A stretch of 64,000 nt of DNA, taken from positions 61,659-125,658 of the forward strand of contig NZ_WXEY01000009.1 of the NCBI RefSeq assembly GCF_009877425.1, given 5' to 3'. A model generated the notes under the pieces. That model did no database searches and was not told the origin of the DNA. It saw nothing but the letters and a program-made list of their open reading frames with translations. The translations under genes were made by a program, and so were the position numbers. Below, piece after piece: positions 1-8,854 of the stretch. The stretch is from Heliomicrobium undosum (GTDB taxonomy: Bacteria > Bacillota > Desulfitobacteriia > Heliobacteriales > Heliobacteriaceae). Numbering within the stretch: the stretch's first letter is position 1; the number at the start of each line of letters is the position of its first letter.

Positions 1-36
1 ATCAACGCGGCGGAAAAGGCGATGGGGGAGAAGTAA
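1..36 (+). CDS. 3' end of an upstream gene (partial)
   Basis: The first 36 bases read as eleven codons ending in TAA (INAAEKAMGEK). This is probably the C-terminus of a gene that begins before the window. Too little is present to name it. In comparable purine-degradation clusters the preceding gene is often another catabolic enzyme or a transporter, but nothing here decides that. Confidence 0.4.
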   Translation: MNAAEKAMGEK

Positions 37-174
37 AAGGATCCAGCCGCCTGTCGTCAGCAAAAATCAGCAGCGCCGGCGGCGCAAGCAGGCCCGCTGT
101 AAGCACAAACGCGGTCCATCCTGTTCGGCCTCCCGGACAGTGGATATACATAATCGGGTAATAAGGAGATGCAG

Positions 175-1422
175 GTGTTGGAGAACAAGTTTGCCGAGGT
201 CCTGAAACTGGCCGAGAAGTACAAACCGGACATGTCGCGGTTCCTGCGGGATCTGATCGCCATCCCCAGCGAGAGTTGCGACGAGCAGAAGGTCGTGCTT
301 CGCATCAAGGAGGAAATGGAGAAGGTGGGTTTTGACAAGGTCGAGATCGACCCCATGGGCAACATCCTGGGGTATATCGGCCGTGGCAAACACCTGATCG
401 CCATGGATGCGCACATCGACACGGTCGGCGTCGGCAACCCGGAAAACTGGCAGTACGACCCCTATATCGGCTATGAAGACGATGAGATCATCATCGGCCG
501 GGGCGCCAGCGACCAGACTGGCGGCATGGTATCCATGGTCTACGCCGGCAAGATCATCAAGGACCTGGGCCTGGAAGACGATTACACCCTCGTCATCGTC
601 GGTTCCGTCCAGGAAGAGGACTGTGACGGCCTCTGTTGGCAGTACATCATCAACGAAGACAAGCTCCGTCCCGAGTTCGTCGTCATCACCGAGCCGACCG
701 ACGGCAAGATTTATCGCGGCCAGCGGGGCCGCATGGAGATTAAGGTGACCACCAAGGGCGTCAGTTGCCACGGTTCAGCGCCGGAGCGGGGCGACAACGC
801 CATCTACAAGATGGCCGACATCCTGAAGGAACTGCGGGCGCTTCATGAAAACCTGCAAGACCATCCCTTCCTGGGCAAGGGCAGCCTCACCGTCTCCGAA
901 ATCTTCCACACCTCGCCGTCGCGCTGCGCCGTCGCCGACAGTTGCTGGATCTCTATCGACCGCCGCCTCACCGCCGGGGAAGACGCCGAACTGGCCTTAA
1001 ACCAGATCCGCAACCTTCCCGCCGTGAAGGCCGCCGGCGCCGTCGTCGAGATGTACACCTATGAACGGCCGGCCTACACCGGACTGGTTTACCCGACGGA
1101 CGCCTACTTCCCGACCTGGCTGATTGAAGACGGCCACCCCGTTTGCTATACCCTCGAAGACGCCTACAAAGGGCTCTTCCAGACCGAACCAGTCGTAGAC
1201 AAGTGGACCTTCTCCACCAACGGCGTCTCCATCATGGGCCGCTACGGCATCCCCTGCATCGGCTTTGGCCCCGGCCACGAAGACCAGGCCCACGCGCCGA
1301 ACGAACGGACCTGGAAAAAGGAACTGGTTATGGCGGCGGCCATGTACGCTGTGATCCCCTCCATCTATGTTTCGAAGTACGCGGCACAGATGCCGGAGGA
1401 TACGAAGAACCTGGTGGAATAA
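175..1422 (+). CDS. ygeY: YgeY-type M20 family metallohydrolase
   Basis: Dinuclear-metal hydrolase of the M20 peptidase/deacetylase family, similar to YgeY of selenium and purine-catabolism clusters. The exact substrate is unproven, probably an N-carbamoyl or N-acyl intermediate. Counting from an ATG at 169, the expected metal and catalytic residues are visible: H82 in MDAHID, D115 in GASDQTGG, the E149-E150 pair, E175 in TEPTD and a late H375. The ATG at 169 follows the AAGGAG (163-168) directly, too close for a normal site. GTG 175 or TTG 178 is therefore a better start, and GTG 175 is used here. It is the first of three tightly packed genes (25 bp to the carbamoyltransferase), which supports a role in purine ring breakdown. 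Confidence 0.85.
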   Translation: MLENKFAEVLKLAEKYKPDMSRFLRDLIAIPSESCDEQKVVLRIKEEMEKVGFDKVEIDPMGNILGYIGRGKHLIAMDAHIDTVGVGNPENWQYDPYIGYEDDEIIIGRGASDQTGGMVSMVYAGKIIKDLGLEDDYTLVIVGSVQEEDCDGLCWQYIINEDKLRPEFVVITEPTDGKIYRGQRGRMEIKVTTKGVSCHGSAPERGDNAIYKMADILKELRALHENLQDHPFLGKGSLTVSEIFHTSPSRCAVADSCWISIDRRLTAGEDAELALNQIRNLPAVKAAGAVVEMYTYERPAYTGLVYPTDAYFPTWLIEDGHPVCYTLEDAYKGLFQTEPVVDKWTFSTNGVSIMGRYGIPCIGFGPGHEDQAHAPNERTWKKELVMAAAMYAVIPSIYVSKYAAQMPEDTKNLVE

Positions 1423-1447
1423 AACAAAATAAGTAGGAGGATTCTCA

Positions 1448-2452
1448 ATGCAAACGATTTTCCGCGGCCGCCACTTCATTGATCTCGAAGAATTCACCAA
1501 AGAAGAAGTCGACACCATGCTGGAGGTCTCCTTTGACCTCAAGAAAAAATTCGCCATGGGCGTGCCCACGCCGTATCTGCTCCACCAGTCCATGTTCCTG
1601 ATGTTCTTTGAGCAGTCAACCCGGACCCGCAACTCCATGGAAGCCGGATTTGCCCAACTGGGCGGCCACGCCGGATTCCTCGACTCCAGCAGCATGCAGA
1701 TCGCCCATGGCGAAAGCGCCAAGGACACGGCCATCATCCTGTCCCGTTTCGGCCACGCCATCGCCTGCCGTTACTGCAACTGGGGCTACGGCAACAAGTA
1801 CCTGACCGAGATGGCCAAATGGTCCAGGGTCCCCATCATGAACCTCCAGTGCGACCTCTACCACCCCTTCCAGGCGCTGGCCGACCTGATGACGATGAAA
1901 GAAAAGATCGGCGACCTGAAACGGACAAAGGTCTCCATCATCTGGGCCTACGCCGAGAGCCACAAGAAGCCCATCTCCGTTCCCGTCTCCCAGCTTCTGC
2001 TCTTCCCGCGCTACGGCATGGACGTCTGCCTCGCCCATCCGAAGGGCTGGGAACTGCCCGACTGGGTCATCGAAAAAGCGAAAGCGAACGCGGCCAAGTT
2101 CGGCGGCACCGTGACCGTCACGAACAACGAAGAGGAAGCTTACGAAAACGCCCATATCGTCATCCCGAAAAACTGGGGATCCTGGGTCAATGACCAGACA
2201 GGCGCTTCCATCGCCGGCGCCACCAAGGTTGTCGACGAAAAACTGATGGCCCAGAAGTCCTGGAAGTGCACCGAAGCGAAGATGGCCACCGCCGACAAGG
2301 ATGTCATGTACATGCACGCCCTCCCGGCTGACCGCAACAATGAAGTGGAAGACTCCGTCATTGACGGTCCCCACTCCATCGTCTTCGATGAAGCCGAAAA
2401 CCGCCTCCACACCGCCAAAGCCGTCATGACTTTGTTGATGGGTGGTCGTTAA
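1448..2452 (+). CDS. ygeW: YgeW-type knotted carbamoyltransferase
   Basis: Member of the aspartate/ornithine transcarbamylase superfamily, of the YgeW type. The carbamoyl-phosphate motif STRTR is at residues 57-61, the HPFQ motif at 139-142 and a HALP segment near the C-terminus. The length of 334 aa is close to that of transcarbamylases. YgeW enzymes are thought to act phosphorolytically on a carbamoylated intermediate of purine degradation, giving carbamoyl phosphate; the true substrate has long been uncertain. AGGAGG lies at the ideal distance before ATG 1448. The stop is only 2 bp from the carbamate kinase start, so the two are almost certainly co-translated and metabolically coupled. Confidence 0.88.
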   Translation: MQTIFRGRHFIDLEEFTKEEVDTMLEVSFDLKKKFAMGVPTPYLLHQSMFLMFFEQSTRTRNSMEAGFAQLGGHAGFLDSSSMQIAHGESAKDTAIILSRFGHAIACRYCNWGYGNKYLTEMAKWSRVPIMNLQCDLYHPFQALADLMTMKEKIGDLKRTKVSIIWAYAESHKKPISVPVSQLLLFPRYGMDVCLAHPKGWELPDWVIEKAKANAAKFGGTVTVTNNEEEAYENAHIVIPKNWGSWVNDQTGASIAGATKVVDEKLMAQKSWKCTEAKMATADKDVMYMHALPADRNNEVEDSVIDGPHSIVFDEAENRLHTAKAVMTLLMGGR

Positions 2453-2454
2453 CA

Positions 2455-3405
2455 TTGAAGGAACTGGTCGTCGTAGCCATCGGCGGCAACTCGCTCATCA
2501 TCGATAACAGCAAAACCTCTGTGGAGGACCAGTATGCCGCTGTCTGTGAAACGGCCAAACATATCGCCGGGATCATTGAGCAGGGTTATGAGGTGATCAT
2601 CACCCACGGCAACGGTCCGCAGGTCGGATTCATCCTCCGGCGCTCCGAGATCGCCAGCGAGGTGGCCGGCATGCACCACGTGCCCCTGGTCAGTTGCGGC
2701 GCCGACACGCAGGGGGCCATCGGCTACCAGATCCAGCAGGCCATGGACAATGAGTTCAAAAAGCGCGGGATGGCCAAAGAGGCCGTCACCGTCATCACCC
2801 AGGTGGCCGTATCCCCCGACGACCCGGCTTTTCAAAAACCCTCTAAACCGATCGGCTCTTTCTACTCGGAAGCCCAGGCCGAAAACCTGAAAAAAGCCCA
2901 CCCCGACTGGGTGCTGGTCAACGACGCCGGGCGCGGTTACCGCCGACTCGTTCCATCACCGTTGCCCCAGGAGATCATCGAAAAAGATGTGATCCTCCTG
3001 CTCGTCAGTCAGGGCTACTGTGTGATCGGCGTCGGAGGCGGCGGCATTCCCGTCATCACCCAGGAAGACGGCTCGCGAAAAGGGATCGACGCCGTTATCG
3101 ACAAGGATTTTGCCTCCAGCCTCCTGGCAACCGACATCGGCGCCGACATCCTGATCATCTCGACAGCCGTCCCGAAGGTGTGCCTGAACTACGGCACGCC
3201 GGAGCAGAAGTCCCTTGACAGGGTGACCCTGGCGGAACTGAAGCAGTATGTTGCCGAAAACCACTTCGCCCCCGGCAGCATGCTGCCGAAGGTGCAGGCC
3301 GTCATCTCCTTCCTCGAAGGGGGCGGCAAAAAAGCGATCATCACCAACCCGGAATCGCTGGAAGAGGCCGTCGCCGGGCGGACGGGGACGCACATCTATC
3401 CCTGA
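2455..3405 (+). CDS. arcC/yqeA: Carbamate kinase
   Basis: Amino acid kinase family enzyme that makes ATP from carbamoyl phosphate and ADP, releasing carbamate. The 316 aa protein opens with the GGNSL nucleotide/phosphate loop, carries the HGNGPQVG motif near residue 60 and has the conserved GGGGIPV segment in the second half, all typical of ArcC/YqeA. It starts at TTG 2455, two bases after the carbamoyltransferase stop, so translation may be coupled. It is the energy-yielding step of the cluster. A structured 233 bp gap separates it from the hydantoinase. Confidence 0.92.
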   Translation: MKELVVVAIGGNSLIIDNSKTSVEDQYAAVCETAKHIAGIIEQGYEVIITHGNGPQVGFILRRSEIASEVAGMHHVPLVSCGADTQGAIGYQIQQAMDNEFKKRGMAKEAVTVITQVAVSPDDPAFQKPSKPIGSFYSEAQAENLKKAHPDWVLVNDAGRGYRRLVPSPLPQEIIEKDVILLLVSQGYCVIGVGGGGIPVITQEDGSRKGIDAVIDKDFASSLLATDIGADILIISTAVPKVCLNYGTPEQKSLDRVTLAELKQYVAENHFAPGSMLPKVQAVISFLEGGGKKAIITNPESLEEAVAGRTGTHIYP

Positions 3406-3538
3406 ACATAGATGGGCATTTCTTGACGCATTACGCATGCTCTTACGTTCGGCATTCGCTTGGCATCTACTTGTTATCTACCCAAGTCTACGTAACGGTT
3501 ACTTGGCCTCTAGTCGGCTATTCGGAAATGTCACTCGA

Positions 3539-3608
3539 GATTGCGCGCTCTGTCCCTCCGCCGCCCAGCCTTCACCCGGCTAGGCGGCGGAGGCGAAGCC
3601 GCGCAATC
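3539..3608 (+). promoter_or_regulatory. Three-tier hairpin in the leader of the hydantoinase gene
   Basis: In the 233 bp between carbamate kinase and hydantoinase, a 9 bp arm (3539-3547 with 3600-3608), an 11 bp GC arm (3555-3565 with 3583-3593) and a 4 bp inner arm (3567-3570 with 3578-3581) can stack in one long hairpin. No T-run follows, so it is not a classical terminator. It could be an RNA-processing or stabilising element, a protein-binding leader or a riboswitch expression platform. Function is unknown. Confidence 0.55.
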
Positions 3609-3638
3609 TTATCCATTTCACCGGGGGAGGTGACCGCC

Positions 3639-5048
3639 TTGGGCACCCTGTTGCGCGGCGGCATGATTGTGACTGCCACAGAGAGCCGCCTGGCCGACCT
3701 GCGGATCGAAGGGGAACGGATCGCCGCCATCGGCGAAAACCTGGAAAGGCAGCTTGGCGATAGAGTCATCGATGTGACCGGCGCCTTGATCTTCCCAGGC
3801 GGCGTCGACGCCCACACCCATTTTGATCTCCCTGTCGGCGACTTCGCCACCGCCGATGACTTCGCCAGTGGCAGCCGGGCCGCCCTGTTCGGTGGGACCA
3901 CGACGGTCATCGATTTTGCCACCCAGTTTCGCGGCGAAAACCTTATGGCCGCCCTGGAGAACTGGCACGAACGGGCGCGAGGCAAGTGCCTCTGCGACTA
4001 TGGTTTTCACATGGCCATCACCGATTGGCGTGAGAAAACGCCTGACGAAATGACGATTCTCGTCCGGGAAAAGGGAGTTTCTTCCTTTAAACTGTACATG
4101 GCCTACAAGCATGTCCTCCAGGTCGACGACGGCATCCTCTTCCAAGCTTTGCGCCAGGCGCGAGAGATCGGCGCTCTCGTGGGGCTGCACTGTGAGAACG
4201 GCGATGTCATCGATGTGCTCGTCCACGAATTCCGACAACAGGGAAAAAAAGCCCCCCGGTTTCATCCCCAGAGCCGGCTGCCGGCTGTTGAAACGGAAGC
4301 GGTGACCCGTGCCATTGCTCTGGCCCGGATGGCGAAAGCCCCCCTGTACATTGTCCACCTTTCAGCCCAGGGATCCCTGGATGCCGCCGAAGCCGCCCGC
4401 CGGCAGGGAGTGCCTGTCTATGTGGAGACCTGCCCCCAGTACCTGATGCTTGATGAGAGCCGCTATGGCAGTGACGACAAATGCTCCGGCAGCGACCCTT
4501 TCGAGGGCGCCAAGTACGTCATCTCGCCGCCCCTGCGCCCAAAAGAACACAACGATGCCCTCTGGTCCGGCCTGGCAAGGGGCGCCATCGACACAGTAGC
4601 CACCGATCACTGCTCCTTTTTTTATCGAGGCCAAAAGGACAAAGGCCGCGACGACTTCAGCCGGATCCCCAACGGCATGCCGGGCGTCGAGCATCGCATG
4701 GGTCTGCTCTATACCTATGGCGTCACAACCGGACGCATCAGCCTGAATCAGTTCGTCTCTCTTACCGCCACTCGGCCAGCCCAATTGTTCGGAATATTCC
4801 CCCGCAAAGGGACGCTCGCCGTTGGCTCTGACGCCGACATCGTTGTCTGGGATCCCACGAGCGATATGGAAATTACCAACGAGAACCATCACTACCGGCT
4901 CGACTACAACCCCTACGCGGGATTCCGGCAGGCCGGCCGCCCAGCCCATGTGTTTCTCCGGGGCCGTCCTATCGTCCGCTACGGCGAACTGATCGACGCC
5001 ACCCCGGGAGGCCGGTATCTCTTCCGTGAATCCTCGCGAATCCTGTAA
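3639..5048 (+). CDS. Dihydropyrimidinase / D-hydantoinase family amidohydrolase
   Basis: Cyclic amidohydrolase that opens hydantoin-, dihydropyrimidine- or related purine-derived rings. From the TTG start at 3639 (GGGGGAGGTG just upstream) it has 469 aa, normal for the family. The full dinuclear zinc set is visible: H59 and H61 in DAHTHF, the lysine expected to be carboxylated at K151 (FKLYMAYK), H184 in GLHCENG, H240 in IVHLSAQG and D323 in TDHCSF. The open frame extends upstream to 3423, but that part covers the structured leader and is unlikely to be translated. The placement between carbamate kinase and xanthine dehydrogenase fits the HyuA/YgeZ role in anaerobic urate breakdown. Confidence 0.88.
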   Translation: MGTLLRGGMIVTATESRLADLRIEGERIAAIGENLERQLGDRVIDVTGALIFPGGVDAHTHFDLPVGDFATADDFASGSRAALFGGTTTVIDFATQFRGENLMAALENWHERARGKCLCDYGFHMAITDWREKTPDEMTILVREKGVSSFKLYMAYKHVLQVDDGILFQALRQAREIGALVGLHCENGDVIDVLVHEFRQQGKKAPRFHPQSRLPAVETEAVTRAIALARMAKAPLYIVHLSAQGSLDAAEAARRQGVPVYVETCPQYLMLDESRYGSDDKCSGSDPFEGAKYVISPPLRPKEHNDALWSGLARGAIDTVATDHCSFFYRGQKDKGRDDFSRIPNGMPGVEHRMGLLYTYGVTTGRISLNQFVSLTATRPAQLFGIFPRKGTLAVGSDADIVVWDPTSDMEITNENHHYRLDYNPYAGFRQAGRPAHVFLRGRPIVRYGELIDATPGGRYLFRESSRIL

Positions 5049-5065
5049 CGAGAAGGGGATACGCC

Positions 5066-7672
5066 ATGCATAAACTGAAGGTCAACGGCGTGATCCATCA
5101 TGTCGAAGGCGGCGAATCAAATCTCCTGGACTTTTTGCGCGATGAACTCCAGATTACATCTATGAAAAACGGCTGTGGCGAGGGCGCTTGCGGCGCCTGC
5201 ATGGTCCTCGTCGACGGCAAGGCCATGCGGGCTTGCCTCTTCACTATCGCCAAAGTGGACAGCAAATCGATCGTCACAGTGGAAGGGCTCTCCTACCGGG
5301 AAAAAGAAGCCTACGCTTGGGCTTTTGCCGAAGCGGGCGCCGTCCAGTGCGGCTTCTGCATCCCCGGCATGGTGATCAGCACCAAGGCGCTCCTGGATAA
5401 AAACCCGCAACCGTCAAAGCGGGAGATCAAAGAAGCCATCCGCGGCAACATCTGCCGCTGCACCGGCTATGTGAAGATTGAAAAAGCGATTGCCCTGGCA
5501 GCCGCAGTGCTGCGCGGTGATTTGAACATACCGATGACCGATAACCGGTTGGGTGTCGGCATCAGCGTCCACCGTGTCGACGCCCGAGAAAAGACGTTGG
5601 GAACCGGTGAGTACGTCGATGACATGCAGGTCGAGGGGATGCTTTACGGCGCTGTCCTGCGTCCGAAAGCCGCCCGCTTGCTGATCAAAAAGATCGACAT
5701 CTCTGCGGCAAAAGCGCTCCCCGGCGTGGAAGCGGTGCTTACCGCAAAAGATATCCCCGGACAGCGCCATTGGGGCTTTATCGCCAAAGACTGGCCGGCC
5801 CTCGTTGCCGAAGGGGAGGAAACGCGCTACATCGGCGACGCTCTGGCCATTGTCGCCGCCCGCACGCGCCGGATCGCCCGGGAAGCGGTCAAAGCGATCT
5901 GTGTGGAATACGAAGAACTCGAACCAATCGTCACGACGGGGGCGGCGCTGTCCGAGGGCGCGCCGTCGCTCCACCCGAAGGGAAACCTGCTCTCCAAAAC
6001 CCATGTCCGGCGCGGCAACCCCGAATCCGCTCTTGCCCGGTCGGCCCATGTGGTTACCCATCGCTACACCACCCCGGCGACAGAGCACGCCTTTTTGGAG
6101 CCCGAGAGCGCCCTGGCCGTTCCGGGCGCGGACGGCGAACTGACGGTGTATGTGGGGACCCAGAGCGTCTACAAGGATCAACAGGGGATTATGACCATCC
6201 TTGGCCTGCCGGCGGAGAAGGTGCGGGTGATCGCCAAGCTGATCGGCGGCGGATTCGGCGGCAAGGAGGACCTGTCGGTCCAGCACCATGCCGCGTTGCT
6301 GGCCTATGCCACGAAAAAACCGGTCAAACTCACCTTGACCCGCCAGGAGAGCATCCACGTCCACCCCAAGCGACATGCCATGGAATTGGAAATCACCACG
6401 GGCTGTGACGCCGAGGGTAATCTGACGGCTATCGTGGCCCGCATTGTCGCCGACACGGGCGCTTACGCCTCCCTCGGGCCGGCGGTATTAGAGCGGGCTT
6501 GCACCCATGTGGCCGGACCCTACCATGTGCCCAACGCCGACATCACCGGTCTTTGCGTCTATACGAACAACCCGCCGGCCGGCGCCTTCCGGGGCTTCGG
6601 TGTCCCCCAGGCCGCCTTCGCCTGTGAAGGCAACATGGACCTGTTGACCGAAAAAGCAGGGATCTCCCCGTGGGAATTCCGGTTTAGAAACGCCTTGACG
6701 CCGGGAATGGTCAACGCCACCGGGCAAATCGCCGACGAAGGAACGGCCATCAAGGAGACCCTGCTGGCTGTCCGAGATGCCTATGAATCCCATCCCTACG
6801 CCGGCATCGCCTGCGCCATGAAAAACACCGGCATCGGCGTCGGCCTACCCGACATCGGCAGGGTGAAGCTGCGCGTCAAGGACGGTGTGGTGCGCATCCT
6901 GACGAGCGCCGCCTGCATCGGCCAGGGCATGGCCACCATCGTATCGCAGATCGTCGCCGAGGTGACGGGCCTGCCGATCGAGCGCCTGACAGTGGCCCTG
7001 CCTGAAACGGGGGTCACACCCGACGCCGGGACGACAACCGCCTCCCGGCAGACCTTGTTCACCGGCGAGGCTGCCCGCCAGGCCGCCTTGGCGTTACTGG
7101 AGGCGCTGAACGAGACGGAAAGGGACGGCGCGCTGGAGTCATCGGAAGCATTAGGAGCAATAGAAGCATTAGAGGCATTAGAGGGCCGGGAGTTCTCCGG
7201 CGAGTATCATGGGATCACCGACCCGCTCAATTCGCCGAAAGCCAATCCGGTCAACCATGTGGCCTATAGCTACGCCACCCATGTGGTCCTGCTCGATGAG
7301 CAGGGGCGGGTGTCCAAGGTTGTCGCTGCACACGATGTGGGCCGGGCCATCAACCCGAAGGCGATCGAAGGCCAGATCGAGGGCGCCGTCGCCATGGGCC
7401 TCGGGTTCGCCCTCCGTGAAAAGTTCCCCCTCAAAGGCGGCGTGCCGCAGGTGAAGTTCGGGACGTTAGGCCTGTTCAGATCTACGGATATGCCGGAAAT
7501 CGAAACGATCATCGTCGAGAAAAACCCCTCGCCCTTGGCTTTTGGCGCGAAAGGGGTAGGGGAGATCGCCACCATTCCCGTGGCGCCGGCCGTCGCTTCG
7601 GCCTACTACCGGTTTGACCGGCAGAAGCGGTTCGACCTGCCATTGAAAGGGACGCCCTATGACAAGGGATAG
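5066..7672 (+). CDS. xdh: Selenium-dependent-type xanthine dehydrogenase, fused [2Fe-2S] and molybdenum subunits
   Basis: Molybdenum hydroxylase of the xanthine dehydrogenase family. Residues 1-80 form a plant-type [2Fe-2S] ferredoxin domain (C37, C42, C45, C57). Residues 85-150 form the second [2Fe-2S] domain (C95, C98, C130, C132). From about residue 165 the a/b hammerhead and molybdopterin-binding domains follow, with GGGFGGK and the catalytic glutamate in KGVGE at E833. There is no FAD domain and no FAD-subunit gene nearby. This architecture, together with YqeB next door, matches the enzymes predicted to carry labile selenium at the Mo site; selenium itself is inferred. An alanine-glutamate-leucine insertion near residues 690-712 is encoded by short 9 bp repeats. 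Confidence 0.88.
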   Translation: MHKLKVNGVIHHVEGGESNLLDFLRDELQITSMKNGCGEGACGACMVLVDGKAMRACLFTIAKVDSKSIVTVEGLSYREKEAYAWAFAEAGAVQCGFCIPGMVISTKALLDKNPQPSKREIKEAIRGNICRCTGYVKIEKAIALAAAVLRGDLNIPMTDNRLGVGISVHRVDAREKTLGTGEYVDDMQVEGMLYGAVLRPKAARLLIKKIDISAAKALPGVEAVLTAKDIPGQRHWGFIAKDWPALVAEGEETRYIGDALAIVAARTRRIAREAVKAICVEYEELEPIVTTGAALSEGAPSLHPKGNLLSKTHVRRGNPESALARSAHVVTHRYTTPATEHAFLEPESALAVPGADGELTVYVGTQSVYKDQQGIMTILGLPAEKVRVIAKLIGGGFGGKEDLSVQHHAALLAYATKKPVKLTLTRQESIHVHPKRHAMELEITTGCDAEGNLTAIVARIVADTGAYASLGPAVLERACTHVAGPYHVPNADITGLCVYTNNPPAGAFRGFGVPQAAFACEGNMDLLTEKAGISPWEFRFRNALTPGMVNATGQIADEGTAIKETLLAVRDAYESHPYAGIACAMKNTGIGVGLPDIGRVKLRVKDGVVRILTSAACIGQGMATIVSQIVAEVTGLPIERLTVALPETGVTPDAGTTTASRQTLFTGEAARQAALALLEALNETERDGALESSEALGAIEALEALEGREFSGEYHGITDPLNSPKANPVNHVAYSYATHVVLLDEQGRVSKVVAAHDVGRAINPKAIEGQIEGAVAMGLGFALREKFPLKGGVPQVKFGTLGLFRSTDMPEIETIIVEKNPSPLAFGAKGVGEIATIPVAPAVASAYYRFDRQKRFDLPLKGTPYDKG

Positions 7673-7757
7673 CGGGCAGAAGGGCGGCCGGTAGTGGGCG
7701 TATTCCGCAATAGAGCATATGAGATCCTCATATCCAAAGAATCGTGGTGGTCAAGGG

Positions 7758-8798
7758 TTGAAGCAGCGAAAAGTTCCCGTTGATGAAGCGCTCGGTATGG
7801 TCATCCCCCATGACCTGACCAAGATTGTTCGAGACGAGTATAAAGGTCCCGCCTTTCGCAAGGGGCATGTCATCAAACCGGAAGACATTCCTGAACTGCA
7901 AAAGATGGGCAAAGCTCATATCTTTGCACTCGAACTGGAGCCGGGCGAAATCCATGAAGATGACGCCGGACTCCGGATCGCCCAGGCGGCGGCGGGAAAG
8001 AATGTGCTGACTGGTGGTCCGAAAGAGAGCCGCGTCAATCTGACCAGCGCCGTCAGAGGGCTCCTGAAGGTGAACGTTGCGGCCTTGCTCGCCCTCAACG
8101 AGTTGGAGGACGTTGTCTTCTCTTGTTTGAGCAACCACACGCCTGTCGAAGCGGGTGAACTCTTAGCAGCGACCAAAGTGATCCCCCTAGTCGTTCCTGA
8201 GCAAACTGTTCTCGATGCCGAGACCCTCTGCGAAACCATGGGGAAGATTATTGAGGTTGTTCCCTATCAAGCGCCGAAAGCGGGAATTGTCGTCACCGGC
8301 GGAGAAGTGTACCATAAACGGATCAAGGATGCCTTTGGACCGGTGTTGCGGGAAAAGCTCCAATCCTATGGCGGTTCGGTCTTTCCCGTGGCCTACGCCC
8401 CCGACGAAGCCGGGGCGATTGCGGAGCAGATTGATCTGCTTGCCGATCAAGGGGCCGAATTGATCCTGGTCAGCGGCGGCATGTCTGTCGACCCGGACGA
8501 TGTGACGCCCCAGGGGATCCGCCTGAGCGGCGCCAAGGTGGAAAAATACGGCGCGCCCGTTCTGCCGGGCGCCATGTTTCTACTCGCTTATAAGGGGGAA
8601 ATCCCTATCATCGGCATGCCGGCCTGCGGCATGTACTTCCGGATCACCGTGCTGGACTTGGTCCTGCCGCGCCTTTTCGCCGGCGAGCGGCTCCGCCGCG
8701 CTGACATCATCGCCCTGAGTCACGGCGGGCTCTGCCGGAATTGTCCGGAATGCCGATACCCGAGGTGCAGCTTTGGGCAGGGCGGGATTCAGGGTTGA
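7758..8798 (+). CDS. Molybdopterin-binding (MoeA/MogA-like) protein
   Basis: Protein of about 346 aa with a MoaB/MogA-like molybdopterin-binding core: the LVSGGMSVDPDD stretch is the typical cofactor-binding segment, and the N-terminal RKVPVDEALG motif resembles MoeA-related proteins found beside selenium-dependent hydroxylases. It probably helps load or modify the molybdenum cofactor of the upstream dehydrogenase. TTG 7758 is chosen because the family begins at this point and GGTGG lies 7 bases upstream. The frame is open from ATG 7719. The last 30 residues include four cysteines (LCRNCPECRYPRC), which may bind metal. Confidence 0.75.
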   Translation: MKQRKVPVDEALGMVIPHDLTKIVRDEYKGPAFRKGHVIKPEDIPELQKMGKAHIFALELEPGEIHEDDAGLRIAQAAAGKNVLTGGPKESRVNLTSAVRGLLKVNVAALLALNELEDVVFSCLSNHTPVEAGELLAATKVIPLVVPEQTVLDAETLCETMGKIIEVVPYQAPKAGIVVTGGEVYHKRIKDAFGPVLREKLQSYGGSVFPVAYAPDEAGAIAEQIDLLADQGAELILVSGGMSVDPDDVTPQGIRLSGAKVEKYGAPVLPGAMFLLAYKGEIPIIGMPACGMYFRITVLDLVLPRLFAGERLRRADIIALSHGGLCRNCPECRYPRCSFGQGGIQG

Positions 8799-8854
8799 TG
8801 AGTTTGAACCAGGAATAAAGCAAGGTTGAGCCAGTGAATGGCAGAGGGATAAAG

